From Sabethes cyaneus (Eukaryota > Arthropoda > Insecta > Diptera > Culicidae): DNA of 64,000 bases. Positions 32,880 through 43,325 of this stretch are shown piece after piece. The stretch's first letter is position 1. Each line of letters starts with the position of its first letter. The stretch covers positions 145,434,043-145,498,042 of the forward strand of contig NC_071353.1 of assembly GCF_943734655.1 (NCBI RefSeq), read 5' to 3'. The notes beneath the pieces are model-generated. The model ran no database searches. It saw only the letters and a list, made by a program, of their open reading frames with translations, and was not told where the DNA came from. Made by a program: the position numbers and the translations under genes.

Positions 32880-33560
32880 TTAAAATTCTCCATTGTGAAG
32901 AACATTCGATGACGTCTTCAGTTTCGATTAGGATTTCGAAAGATGATGAACTGGACGAAACCCTTCTCGAGGACTGTTGGATTACCATCAAAATAGCCAT
33001 TAACAGTGTTGCAGACATAGACAATGAGAAGACATAGATAGAGGATACAGCGAGCCTCAGGAAGAAAAAGCACTGAATGGAAAAGCAGGAGTACGCGATT
33101 CGAAATTGCAGCATCGTTTTCAGGAAACGTGAAAGTTCTACCAGCAACTCAACGCATCTCGTAGAGGTTTTTTACCGGAAGCCGAAATGTGTCGGGATAT
33201 TAATGGTAATACCTTGACAGACAGTCGTAAGATGACCGAAAGGTGGAAGCAGCACTTCGACGATCGGCTGAATGGCGCTTAGTTAGAGGACCGTGCCGGC
33301 GGAGAAAGAGATTTTATTGGTAAGAGAGATGTTAACCTCAACCATAGATTAAGTTAGGGACGTCAAGGACCAGCTGAAGATCAATACATCAGCTGGGAAG
33401 TATGGCAACAGAGCGGAACTTATTATGATGGGAATTGTAAATAGTTGCCGGAGGAGCGGAATGATGGGATTATCTGCCTGATCTACAAGGCAAGAGATGG
33501 ACTGAGAGAATTATCGTGCGATCACCGTTCTAAATGCCACATCTTCTACTATACAAAAAC
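32880..33560 (+). pseudogene. Non-LTR retrotransposon fragment (linker plus N-terminal RT)
   Basis: Frames give GFLPEAEMCRDINGNTLTD, MTERWKQHFDDRLNG, then VRDVKDQLKINTSAGKYG and AELIMMG, and finally ENYRAITVLNAT. This is the usual order of the segment entering the RT domain in insect non-LTR elements, with several frameshifts. It lies after a C-terminal piece (32250-32470), so two insertions or a rearrangement are present. Confidence 0.65.
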
Positions 33561-33739
33561 CTTATTCCGTGTGTAAGGCAAACCAGACCCCTAACAGCAT
33601 GTCATGTTTTCATAGCAAGAATCGCTGCTCGCTCCCTAAGGCTTTACATGAACCTCTGCGAGCACCTCACTTACCTGTGGCAGGATTTGGGCAAAATTGG
33701 TGTTCAAAACATGTGCAAGTTGGAGAAACTTGGGCGCAC

Positions 33740-34445
33740 AACAAGATTGTGCAGATGATTGGAAACATACCTTACGGATAGGCGACTTTTCATACAGCCT
33801 GACAAATGCTGGTCTGTCGCGTTTATAACTAGTTCTGGTGTACCACAGGGTAACAGTTTGGGATCGCTACTATTCTGTATCTACATAAACGATGCAACGT
33901 TACTACTCAATGTACATTATGTACTCAATATTCCGGAGCCAGACTAATTCAGTAGAACAGAGTACGGATCTTGGAGTAATACTTGACGAGAAACTCACCA
34001 TGAAGTCTCACATTTCTGCCACCATTGGCAAGTCCATTCGTAGCCTTGGGTTCATATTTGAGATCGCTGGCGAATTCATTGACCCGCTTCGTTTCAAAGC
34101 TCTCTATTGTGCTATTGTACGGTCGACGCTACAGTGTGCGAGCATCGTTTGGAACCCGCACGGGTCTCTCCGGTACACCAGACTAGAAAGTGCACAGCGA
34201 AAATCTGTTCGATATGCGCATCGTCATCTTTCCTGGAGGGATCAGTAATATTTGACGCCGTACGAAGACCGCTGTCGTCTGTTGGATTTAAACACTCGTA
34301 AAATTAGTCGACGTAGACAGGTTTCGCAATCTTTATTTGTCTGCAAGCTTTCAACTGGCGATTTAAGATACTGCTGCAAAAAAATTCGCGATTTGGCGCT
34401 TTTCGGATTTTTAGAATATAGCTCAATTCCTATCATCTGTACCAT
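33740..34445 (+). pseudogene. CR1/Jockey-like RT remnant 2
   Basis: SGVPQGNSLGSLLFCIYIND, then a deletion removing the YADD region, then STDLGVILDEKLTMKSHIS and the thumb to about 34250. A further frame has TPYEDRCRLLDLNTRKI. Broken by stops and a frameshift. Confidence 0.65.
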
Positions 34446-34454
34446 AGAGTTCTA

Positions 34455-34840
34455 CGTGTGCAGTTTGACTCCTCTTTCTTCTTCCAGTTTACCAACTGCT
34501 TGGATGTTCCTCAAGGCAATAACAATGGACCTCTCCTGTTTGCGTTGGTTTTCAATAATATTACTTGGAGTTGGATGCATGCTTATGTATGCTCTGAATG
34601 ATCTGAAATTATACTCGTTGATCGGTTCTATAGATGAATGTGTCCGGTTGCAGAGGTTCTTGGATTTATTTCTCGATTGGTGCAGGAAAAACTGGCTTGT
34701 TACCAACATCCCGAAATGACTTTTCACCACATCACACGTCCAGTCGTTTACAATTATCAGATAAATGAAAATATACTAACTAGAGTCGATCAAGCTGGCG
34801 ACCATTTTGAATTTTTAAATCATATTATCAAATATATTTT
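34455..34840 (+). pseudogene. CR1/Jockey-like RT remnant 3
   Basis: A second start of the same RT region: DVPQGNNNGPLLFALVFNNI in one frame, DECVRLQRFLDLFLDWCRKN in another, FHHITRPVVYNYQINENILT in a third. It follows remnant 2 directly, so it is a separate insertion or a tandem duplicate. Confidence 0.6.
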
Positions 34841-35525
34841 TATTTTAAACGGGTTTATACCATCTGTATTGGTCTATTATGTTATTTTATATAATTTTTC
34901 AGGCGTAAAACGTGATATTTCAGTCGCAGTTTGCTCAAATGTTCCACCGTGTTCCACCGTGACATATACATGAATTGAAAGGCACTACATTACAAAACTT
35001 AAAGTCGCTAAGGTTGGCTGCGCATACTTGCGCCTTTTTGAAATAAATCAGCTTAAAATTGACTATAAAATAATATGAAAACTGTAACAGCTCAAAATCC
35101 CATAAGGTTAGAGCTTCGCTCTCTTCAGCAAAAAGATGTATTTTTATTATATCTTAAACTTTACTGAACATCAAAACTACGTACAAATGGAAATAAGCAA
35201 GTAAAATTAGGAAAACTCATATTAAGGGGGTTTGTTATTGTGTAGCTCAATATCGTTTTTCCCTTAAGGGATAGGAATTTTCTTGCTTCACGAAATACTC
35301 TTTAAATAACGTCCTCTACCACTTTTCCTTAAAGGCTGTTTATTTTGGACCTAAAATAAAAAGGTTAATTTCTCTATATATTTACCCACCCCCTTAATGT
35401 AACTTTTCTTTGTCTAATAAAAAAATACATTAAAAACCAAGAAACTTTTGCGAAGACACTAGAGCAGAGAACTTTATAGTTTCGCCGCAAAAGCTGATGT
35501 CCGCCTATTTTTGAAGCCGTCCCAC
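34841..35525. other. Intergenic, no gene recognised
   Basis: AT-rich; a doublet GTTCCACCGT repeats near 34940-34960. No gene. Confidence 0.35.
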
Positions 35526-35529
35526 TGTG

Positions 35530-35805
35530 CGATGGTTCTACGATCGATGAAGGGACGGTAGGGAAAGCAATGAAAATTTTTTGGGAATTGAGGGGAAAGA
35601 ATGGAAAGGAAGGGAGGGGGGTGGTAACATGTAGCTACGCTTAACAAGTTGTTGTGACTCCAACCTTTTGTCCAATGCTGGAAGGTGCATGGGTCGAATC
35701 AAGCTATAAGCAGAGATTATAACCCGATTTGGACCTACAACACCCGCCAGGGCGTGTGGCTCGCTGGTACCCGTGTACCTTTGAATCATAGAGACGCTGG
35801 ACAAA
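35530..35805 (-). mobile_element. tRNA-headed SINE, copy 1
   Basis: Reverse-strand relative of 63491-63735: GTACCAGCGAGCCACACGCC, a B-box-like GGTCCAAATCGGG, ATGCACCTTCCAGCATTGG, then a C/T-rich tail. Moderately diverged. Confidence 0.65.
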
Positions 35806-35861
35806 AGGAGACTGCACAACCCCCCTTATTAATGTAGCGAGGTATCTGGTTGGGTTATTTT

Positions 35862-35945
35862 TAGACACAAATTGTTCGTCTTCCTCTGTCTACTGTAGAA
35901 ACCATCGACCGAGAAGTTTTAATCTAACTTGTTTTTACTTTCAGG
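35862..35945 (+). repeat. Orphan zinc-finger unit 5' flank
   Basis: Matches the region 28192-28270 upstream of unit D (AAATTGT, TCTTCCTC, GACCGAGAAGTTTTAAT, TAACTTGTTT). No finger exon follows directly; the next unit (E) is 4.7 kb on, beyond several transposons. Confidence 0.5.
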
Positions 35946-36189
35946 ACGCAGACCTGACCTAATATTTCATGAATATTTATTTTAAATTGGAAGTATAAAA
36001 ATTGAAGAGAAGATAATAAAAACAAATTTAAGCTAAGAGCGCATAAACCTAGAACTGACAAACTAACCTTACCAAGAAAAGAAACATTATAAAACAATCG
36101 GAAAGTTTAAATCATAAAACATTTGCCTAATTAAATTTCAGGGTTTGAAATTAAATAGAAAGCTTGAAGCTCAAATTCAACGTTTTGAA

Positions 36190-36470
36190 TCAAATTCGGC
36201 AAAATTGAAGCATAAACTTCATCTTTAATGGATTTGTTGACCACTTCTGGTATGGCAAGCTGTTTAAAGTGTGCACAGCACAACGGACTATACTCAAATT
36301 TTCCTGTAGCTCCAGGTTGAGTGCTTCTAAAAACTCTTCATTCGTTTCTGGTTCATAATCCTCATCAGTTTCGTTCCGTGATTTCATCACAGACTGTTTG
36401 GTTATTTCGTTTTTTAAAAGTTTAGCTGCCGCTATCATGTTAGAACCGGTATTATAACGTGTAACGGAGA
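36190..36470 (-). pseudogene. hAT transposase remnant
   Basis: The minus strand reads RYNTGSNMIAAAKLLKNE, which resembles the TDNGSNM motif of hAT transposases, followed about 50 residues later by LSIVRCAVHTLNSL, which resembles the RCAxHTLQL motif. The acidic stretch between them is typical. The rest of the protein is missing. Confidence 0.55.
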
Positions 36471-36575
36471 ATATTTTGTCTGTAGACTTATGCCGTAACT
36501 CTCAATAGCTTCATTTGAATTGTGTTTTAAAAAATTGTGCGGTCTATCTTATCCTTTACGTCAGTCATACCTTTA

Positions 36576-38591
36576 TTAACCTTCCTAGTGCATTGGGGTC
36601 GTTTTCGACCCATCGGCATACTTACAAAGCTTGATACTCAGTAACGGTAAGAGCTAGAGACTTGAAATTTTCTGACTTTTCCTAACTTTGGAAAATTAGC
36701 ATTGTGGGGGAGTTTCAGCTTTCAGCGACATCTAGAAGAGCCACAGCAAAAAAAGTTACATATTATGCATTAAGGGTCGAAAACGACCCAAGTTTTGAAA
36801 TTGCTCTCATTCATCCAATTTCAATCCGAATTTCGTTTTCTTTACCTCGTTTGAAAGATATGGCCAAAAACTAGCACCCAAGGTATGTTGGGGAATATTT
36901 GTTGACTGATGGCCACTTCTGCGTCGGTTCCGGAACACCCACTACCAGGTCCCGGGGAATATTTTTATATTTTGAGATAATTCATTTTGCGGCACATCAA
37001 ATCACATTGGCTTGATAAAATAAGACTAGTGGAAGTACAATGGGGACATTTTGAACCCGAATGGCCACTTCCCCATCGGTTACGGAACATCCGGTACCTG
37101 GTTTTTGAGGCCATTTTTGAATTTTAGGATGATTTCTATTTCGGCACGTCAAATTTCATCACATTGATAACATAAGACTATTGAAAGTATAATAAACACA
37201 TGTTGAAGGCAAATGGCTACATCAGCATCGGTCCTGGAACATCCGGTACCCGGTTTTTGGGGACATTTTTGTATTTTAGGATAACTCATAATGCGACATA
37301 TCAAATCACATCGGCTTGATAAAATAAGACTGATGGAAGTAAAACAATGTCATTTAGAAGCCAAATGGCCACTTTACCATCGGTACTGGGTCATCCGGTA
37401 CCAGTTTCGGGGGACATTTTTGGCTTTTGAGATAATTCACCATGCGGCACCTCAAATCACATCGCGTTGATAAAATAATGCGTTGATAAAAAATGGAAGT
37501 ATAATGGGGCGTCAGTCGCATATAATCCGGTACCCGGTATTTATAATGAACAATAAAACGGGGTAACTCGGGGCAGATGATTACCCTGTAATCCAAAAAT
37601 GTCCCCAAAACCCGGATACCGGATAGTCCGGAACCGATGGTGAAATGCTAATTTTGGCTCCAAAATTTTTCCATTGTACTTCCATTAGTGTTATTTCATC
37701 AAGCCAATGTGATTTGATGTGGCGCATGATGAATTATCCTATCCAAAAATATTCTCATAAACCGTGCACCGGATGTTCCGGAACCGATGATGAAATGGCC
37801 ATTTGTCTTCAAATGGTCCCCATAGCTCTTGTAACTGTCTTATTTGATCAAGGCGTTGTGATTTGATGTGCCGCAAGATGAATTATTTCATAATCCAAAA
37901 ATATCCCGCGGAACCAGGTACCGGATGTTCCGGAACCGATGGTAAAATGGCCATTTGGCTTCTAAATGACCTTATTTTATTTTCATCAGTCTTATTTAAT
38001 CAAGCCGATGTGATTTGATGTGTCGCAAGATGGGTTATCCTAAAATACAAAAATGGCCCCAAAACCCGGGTACCGGATGTTCCGGGACCAATGCTGATGT
38101 AGCCATTTGCCTTCAAAATGTCTTTATTATACTTTCAATAGTCTTACGTTATCAAGCTGATGTAATTTGACGTGTCGCAAGATAAATCATCCTAAAATTT
38201 AAAATTGTCCTCAAAAACCGGGTACCGGATGTTCCAGAACCAATGAGGAAATGGCCGCTTGGGTCCAAAATGTTCCCATTGCACTTCCATTAATCTTATT
38301 TTATCAAGCCAATGTGATTTGATGTGCCGCAAAAAGAATTATCTCAAAATATAAAAATGTCCCCCGGGACCTGGTAGTGGGTGTTCCGGAACCGACGCAG
38401 AAGTGGCCATCAGTCAACAAATATTCCCCAACATACCTTGGGTGCTAGTTTTTGGCCATATCTTTCAAACGAGGTAAAGAAAACGAAATTCGGATTGAAA
38501 ATGGATGAATGAGAGCAATTTCAAAACTTGGGTCGTTTTCGACCCTTAATGCATAATATGTAACTTTTTTCTAATGCATTAGGAAGGTTAA
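36576..38591. mobile_element. 2 kb foldback element with TTAA ends
   Basis: Flanked by TTAA on both sides (36576-36579, 38588-38591) with inverted ends CCTTCCTAGTGCATT and CCTTCCTAATGCATT. The interior is an inverted array of a roughly 150-base unit: about five units in the left arm (36912-37540) and six in reverse in the right arm (37607-38400). Each unit carries a CGGAACATCCGGTACC-type palindrome. The arms meet near 37560-37660. The right arm lacks about 150 bases near its end. No transposase. TTAA is the piggyBac-type target; class inferred. Confidence 0.8.
36596..36611. repeat. Hairpin GGGTCG-TTTT-CGACCC
   Basis: Perfect 6-base stem with a 4-base loop inside the left end of the foldback element. 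A variant occurs at 36774-36789 and another copy near 38530-38545. Confidence 0.8.
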
Positions 38592-38716
38592 AAATGCAAG
38601 TATAGTTAAGCATAGTTAAATTAATATTGATTTTTAAAAATCTGTATAAAAACCTACCTAATGTCCGGATGACAACTTTATCACGTAGAACATATGCTGT
38701 GCATTAATACCAAGTA

Positions 38717-38728
38717 TATGGCTATGAT
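38717..38728. repeat. Target-site duplication, left (TATGGCTATGAT)
   Basis: Twelve bases repeated exactly after the poly(A) at 39681-39692. Confidence 0.85.
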
Positions 38729-39680
38729 CAAGACAAAATAACATGGCAGGTGCTGGTATAACAGGCCCAGGGATTAACGTTTCAGTTTCAATGGGAAAAC
38801 ATCCCACTGTATTTCAAGCAGAAATATATGCAATACTAGAGTGTGTATCTATCTGCATAAAAAGAAACTACAAAAATGCAAATATATGCATTTGCTCGGA
38901 TAGTCAAGCAGCATTGAATGCTTTAAAATCAAAAACTCACACTTCTAAACTGGTGTGGGAATGCATAAAACTGTTGGAAAAACTTTCCTGTCGCAATATG
39001 GTCAACCTCTATTGGGTTCCTGGTCACTGCGGAATCAAAGGGAACGAAACTGCTGATCAATTGGCAAAGAAGGGGTCATCCATGCAGTTCATAGGACCCG
39101 AACCCTTTTTTGGACTATCTTCATGTGCCCTTAAAATGGAACTTAGGAATTTGGAAAAACTAAAGGTACAGTCTAACTGGAATATTACCTCGAATGCCCG
39201 GCAATCGAAACGTTTCATAGAGCCAAATGCTCTTCAATCACAAAAACTATTAAACCTTTCAAAATCCGACTTGAGCACATACACCGGTTTGATAACAGGA
39301 CATTGTCCTTGTAAGTACCACCTGAAACTCATCGGTAAACTTAATGAAGCTAACTGTCGCTTTTGTAATCATGAAATTGAAAGCTCCGAACATTTGTTGT
39401 GCGACTGTGTTGCACTATATCATAAACGACGTAGATATCTTGATAAGGGGCTGACTCAGCCCTGTGATATTTGGAATGCTGCTCCTAATCAGGTGATAAA
39501 TTTCATACGAAATGCATCACCTGATTGGGATAAATGCCAACAGTAGTTGAGGTGGCTCATCAAACTTTGATAGCTCACTGATACGACATGGCATAAATTA
39601 AAAGAGGACACACCACAATAGATCAAAATAATGGTCGCAGTGGTAAGTCCCCAACACGGGAAAAAAAAAAAAAAAAAAAA
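38729..39680 (+). mobile_element. 5'-truncated Loa-like non-LTR retrotransposon
   Basis: 952 bases, bounded by a 12-base target duplication and ending in 20 A (39661-39680), as expected for target-primed reverse transcription. It holds only the end of ORF2: RNase H, a Cys/His tail and the 3' UTR. The Loa assignment is from general resemblance of the RNase H and tail; another I-superclade family is possible. Confidence 0.8.
38743..39546 (+). pseudogene. Non-LTR ORF2 C-terminus: RNase H and zinc tail
   Basis: An open 267-codon stretch. RNase H motifs: Glu in VFQAEIYAIL near residue 27, CSDSQAALNALK near 50, and YWVPGHCGIKGNETADQLAK near 90. The first catalytic Asp (normally DGS) is lost by 5' truncation, so the domain is dead. 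A C-x2-C-x6-H-x4-H-type tail is seen (CRFCNHEIESSEHLLCDC near 206-223). The frame continues upstream without a start; the ATG at 38743 is internal. Confidence 0.8.
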
Positions 39681-39692
39681 TATGGCTATGAT
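39681..39692. repeat. Target-site duplication, right
   Basis: Exact repeat of 38717-38728. Confidence 0.85.
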
Positions 39693-40667
39693 GTTTCGAT
39701 GCCGAATCAATTTTTAGGCTCAGGTATTAACTTTTCCTTCATTTTGTTTGAAACGACATGACACTGCGAATTTTGTGTGCAGCGGTTTTCAGATGCTTTT
39801 TAATGTTAGATTGGTTTAATGTTATACGGGTAGATGCAGCAAACGGATCGACTAACTGTTATTTTTTCCGTAACATTTAGAGTTTAGAATGGCTTGGATT
39901 GATCCATTCTTGGAGCTTTCAGTGAACTTTGTTGTATAGCTTTTGACCGTGTAAATGAAATTGACATTTTCACTGATTTCACCCTGACAATGACTGAACG
40001 GCTCAAATTTCTCAAAGAATTTTTTACAACTGACACATTTATCCAGCTTTCCGCGAGCGGTAATGGCTACAACTTTCTGAAGGGTACAGTTCGGTTCTGG
40101 TATTCACTGCTGTCGCGGTTACTATGGAAGCCATTACGATTGTTTGCTGGTCGAGTGGAAAAATGTAAACATTGTTTAGTTTTCGCAGACCAACCGAAGA
40201 GGAATTTAGTTGAAGGGAAGCAAATTTTTGTGCTTTTGTAGCTATCATTTCCTCCTGAAATAATCTTTGCAGTGCTGTAACAAAATGCAGTATGCGTAGT
40301 ACACGAGGGAAACAACCGATTGACTGTTATGTTGGTACGATTTCGCGTGTGAATAAGATGGCTACATAGAGTTTTGTAGAAACGATTTTGAATGAGAAAG
40401 AAAACGCCCTCTGCTAATTATGAACGTTTACACTGAAAGAAAAATATTTGGTTCGTTGGAGTTATCTGTCGAAAAATCCCAGGTGTAAGCATTCACTAAT
40501 ACTATAATTGTATGTGTTTTGAATATAATTGTGCTATCATAAACGGTCTCAATGGACCTTCACCTTAAATCTCGAACGTTTTCATTCTGTATAATATCAG
40601 ATTTTGGATTCCAATATCCTTCACTAAAAGATCTGAACCCTGAAGCTTGCCAATACTCTTCACAGTA
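39693..40667. other. Upstream region of unit E
   Basis: Mostly unique sequence. An 83-codon + frame (39990-40241, starting MTERLKFLKEFF) is the longest; it has a CKHC pair but no family resemblance and I do not call it a gene. The last 70 bases match the conserved pre-acceptor flank. Confidence 0.35.
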
Positions 40668-40685
40668 CCTTCTCTTCTGTTGCAG
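40668..40685 (+). other. Putative splice acceptor of unit E
   Basis: Pyrimidine tract and TTGCAG, 10 bases before the ATG at 40696. Confidence 0.6.
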
Positions 40686-40695
40686 CGACGACGCG

Positions 40696-41688
40696 ATGTT
40701 GGCTTCTGTTGATGGCGAACAGAATCATAAGGATATTCTTCGACATTCTATACAGAAAACGTTACATCAGCATAAAAGCAAACCGATGACGCAGTGTAAC
40801 ATTTGCGGAAAGTCCGTTACACTCAAATACTACTCTAGGCACATAAAATCCCACATGAACGAACATTCATTCAAATGTGAGATATGCGGCAAACCCTATA
40901 AAACAGCCGGCCACTTAAAGAGCCACAAGGAGACCCATACGGAGGAAAAACAATTCAAATGTAAAATATGTAATCAAGATTTTTTCCGAAAAAAAAATCT
41001 GGTCCGACACATAAAGGTGCATAATTCGGAACGTCCATATAAATGCTCGATTTGCGGAAGAGGTTACATATTTGCATACCGGCTGACATGCCACATGCGC
41101 TCAGCTCACAGCGATGAGCGACAATTCGCATGCGACATCTGTGGTTTATCGTATACTACAAGTACTTATCTTAAAGCTCACAAGAAGACGCATACGTATC
41201 TCGAACCACAGCCGTATAAATGTGATATATGCGATGCAAAATATAGCCACATTTGCGACCTGAGGCGTCACACGAAGAAACATTCCGAAGAGGGATGCTT
41301 GAAATGTTTCCAATGTAGGATGGAGTTTTCCTCCTATGTAAATCTAAACGAGCACACATGCAGAGATCGACCGTTCAAGTGTACGGAGTGTGGAAAAGCA
41401 TTTTTCTCGGGCGCAAATCTCAAAAATCACACCAAGACTCACAATGCTTATAATAACAAATCGTACCAATGTTCGTTCTGCGAACGAAACTTCACCGCTA
41501 GCTGGACACTCAACAAGCACATGAAAGTGCACACCGATCAGCAACTGTACGGATGTAATTATTGTGAGTGTTACTTTGCACAGCAAGAGGAAGCAGCTAA
41601 ACATGAAGCTCGGCACAAACCGAAGCGGCAGGGGCCGGCGTTAGAAGGACAGCTGCCCGTCGACGGCGGAAGCTCGATCGCAGAATGA
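40696..41688 (+). CDS. C2H2 zinc-finger protein, unit E (10 fingers)
   Basis: 330 residues starting MLASVDGEQ, then a linker with DILRHSIQKTL. Ten fingers from CNICGKSV to CNYCECYF ending HEARH, including the atypical seventh (CFQCRMEF, ending NEHTC). The C-terminus, ending SSIAE, matches unit C (SSITG). All zinc ligands I checked are present, so it is an intact C-I member. Upstream the frame stays open to 40552 through the presumed intron (SSQYLLFCCSDDA). Its 3' flank is shared with D and I. Probably a nuclear DNA-binding protein; the target is unknown. Confidence 0.88.
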   Translation: MLASVDGEQNHKDILRHSIQKTLHQHKSKPMTQCNICGKSVTLKYYSRHIKSHMNEHSFKCEICGKPYKTAGHLKSHKETHTEEKQFKCKICNQDFFRKKNLVRHIKVHNSERPYKCSICGRGYIFAYRLTCHMRSAHSDERQFACDICGLSYTTSTYLKAHKKTHTYLEPQPYKCDICDAKYSHICDLRRHTKKHSEEGCLKCFQCRMEFSSYVNLNEHTCRDRPFKCTECGKAFFSGANLKNHTKTHNAYNNKSYQCSFCERNFTASWTLNKHMKVHTDQQLYGCNYCECYFAQQEEAAKHEARHKPKRQGPALEGQLPVDGGSSIAE

Positions 41689-41735
41689 AGTGCCATTGAT
41701 TTGTAGACAACTTCATACGTAAACCTTTGTTGGAT

Positions 41736-41741
41736 AATAAA
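41736..41741 (+). terminator. Poly(A) signal, unit E
   Basis: AATAAA about 50 bases after the stop codon. Confidence 0.5.
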
Positions 41742-42046
41742 ATGTAATAAAACTCAATTGAAATTGTGACATTTAAATTAATTCTCATTAACCATGCGGT
41801 CATGTTTTATAACACAGCCGTTCCGGCACACGAAATCCATTGATAATCTGTTTTAAACATAGCGAAAATTTTCATTTTCGCTTGAATTGATTTCCGAAAG
41901 TGCTCCAAGAGGGAAGTCACTTTTTTATACTGACCTTTTTAGTGTTAAATCTCGAATTTATTTATTTTCCAAAATATTAGATTTTGGATTGCAACATCCT
42001 TCACTAACATCCTGAACCCTGAAGCTTTCCAATATTCTTCACAGTA
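41742..42046. other. Intergenic between units E and F
   Basis: The 3' flank of E (CATGCGGTCATGTTTTATAAC, shared with D and I), then the pre-acceptor block of F. No first exon fits in this 300-base gap. Confidence 0.45.
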
Positions 42047-42064
42047 CCTTCTCTTCTGTTGCAG
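42047..42064 (+). other. Putative splice acceptor of unit F
   Basis: Same tract and TTGCAG, 10 bases before the ATG at 42075. Confidence 0.6.
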
Positions 42065-42074
42065 CGACGACGCG

Positions 42075-42689
42075 ATGTTGGAGAGCCACACGAAGACCCA
42101 TGCGGAGAAAACTCAGCTCAAATGTAAAATATGCGATAAAGAGTTTTCCAAAAATACCTCTCTTCTCAAACATATAAAGTTGCATGGTTCGGAACGTCCA
42201 TACAAATGGTCGATTTGCGGAAAAGGTTTCTTATCTGCGTACCCGCTCGCAAACCACACGCGTTCGGCTCACAGCGGTGAGCGACCATTTACCTGCGACA
42301 TCTGTGGTCTATCGTATTTCACCGCTTCTCATCTACAAGCACACAGGAAGACCCACACGTATCTCGCACCAAAGCCGTTCAAATGTGATATATGCGATGC
42401 AACATATAGCTACAATTCTGACCTGAGGCGTCACATGAAGAAACATTTAAAAGAACGGTGTCTAAAATGTTCCCGTTGTGGAATGGAGTTTTCCTCGCAG
42501 GAAAAGCTAAACGAACATTCATGCAGGGATCGATCATTCGAGTGTACGGAACAACCTGCTGTACTCAACGAGCACATGGAAATACCCACCGATACGCAAA
42601 TGTACGGGCAGCACTGCCAAAAGGCAGGCAATCGGAGGCAACCCGTTCAACGGGGTAACTTGCAACAAGCAATATTTCCTGGAAGTTGA
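42075..42689 (+). CDS. C2H2 zinc-finger protein, unit F (shortened, decaying)
   Basis: 204 residues. Right after ML the sequence jumps to ESHTKTH: finger 1 and most of finger 2 are deleted, in frame. Fingers left: CKICDKEF, one whose first Cys is Trp (WSICGKGF), CDICGLSY, CDICDATY and the atypical HSC finger. The next two fingers are fused by a deletion (CTEQPAVLNEHME) that G and H share, and the fused finger has Pro for His (EIPTD). The last 25 or so codons read into an inserted TIR element. With three of the remaining fingers damaged it is probably non-functional, but it has no internal stop. Confidence 0.65.
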   Translation: MLESHTKTHAEKTQLKCKICDKEFSKNTSLLKHIKLHGSERPYKWSICGKGFLSAYPLANHTRSAHSGERPFTCDICGLSYFTASHLQAHRKTHTYLAPKPFKCDICDATYSYNSDLRRHMKKHLKERCLKCSRCGMEFSSQEKLNEHSCRDRSFECTEQPAVLNEHMEIPTDTQMYGQHCQKAGNRRQPVQRGNLQQAIFPGS

Positions 42690-43224
42690 TTTGAATAAGT
42701 TTCTTTTGACTTGAATATGCAAATGTTAATCCGACTTGCGATTTTCAATGCTTTTGCAATGAATACGTTACAAACAATTTTTGAGCCCCATAACGGAAAG
42801 TAAGAATTTAAGTTTAAGTGTTATTCATGTGCAGTTGATATTCCGTGCCTGGACTTAATAGAGCTGCCCTCTTTAAGGACCATTCACAAATTCCGTAACG
42901 CACTTATGGTGAGCGGGGGTTCCATTATACAAAATTACGCTACGAAGGGGAGCGGGGGAATTAAGAATCTTCGATATCTTGGTTACGTAATATATGAATG
43001 TTCCTTACGTTACGACTGATCGTAATTTGACACCACCATATTGCTGGCTGATCTCTCTCAGTGATGATATTTTATTTTTGGCCTCTTCTATGGCCATTTT
43101 CAGTATATCTCGAGAAAATTTGGCATATTTCCGACTCACAAGAAGCGTCTTACTGATAGCTTACCTCGTGCAGTTCACGGAACACAGGTTTTTTACATAG
43201 CACAGCTGTTGCAAGTTACCCCGT
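42650..43224. mobile_element. TIR element (about 575 bp) at the 3' end of unit F
   Basis: ACGGGGTAACTTGCAACA at 42650 is repeated inverted at 43207-43224 (18 of 18 bases). Inside are GTAACGC-type phrases typical of small insect elements. Its left end supplies the final codons and stop of unit F. No target duplication was confirmed. Confidence 0.55.
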
Positions 43225-43307
43225 TTAAGTTGTTGTTTCCGATTTTGGATTCCAAAATCCTTCACTAAGATCCTGAACTCTGAAGCTTTCCAGTATTCTT
43301 CACAGTG

Positions 43308-43325
43308 CCTTCTCTTCTGTTGCAG
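43308..43325 (+). other. Putative splice acceptor of unit G
   Basis: Pyrimidine tract and TTGCAG; the exon would start at 43326. Confidence 0.6.
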
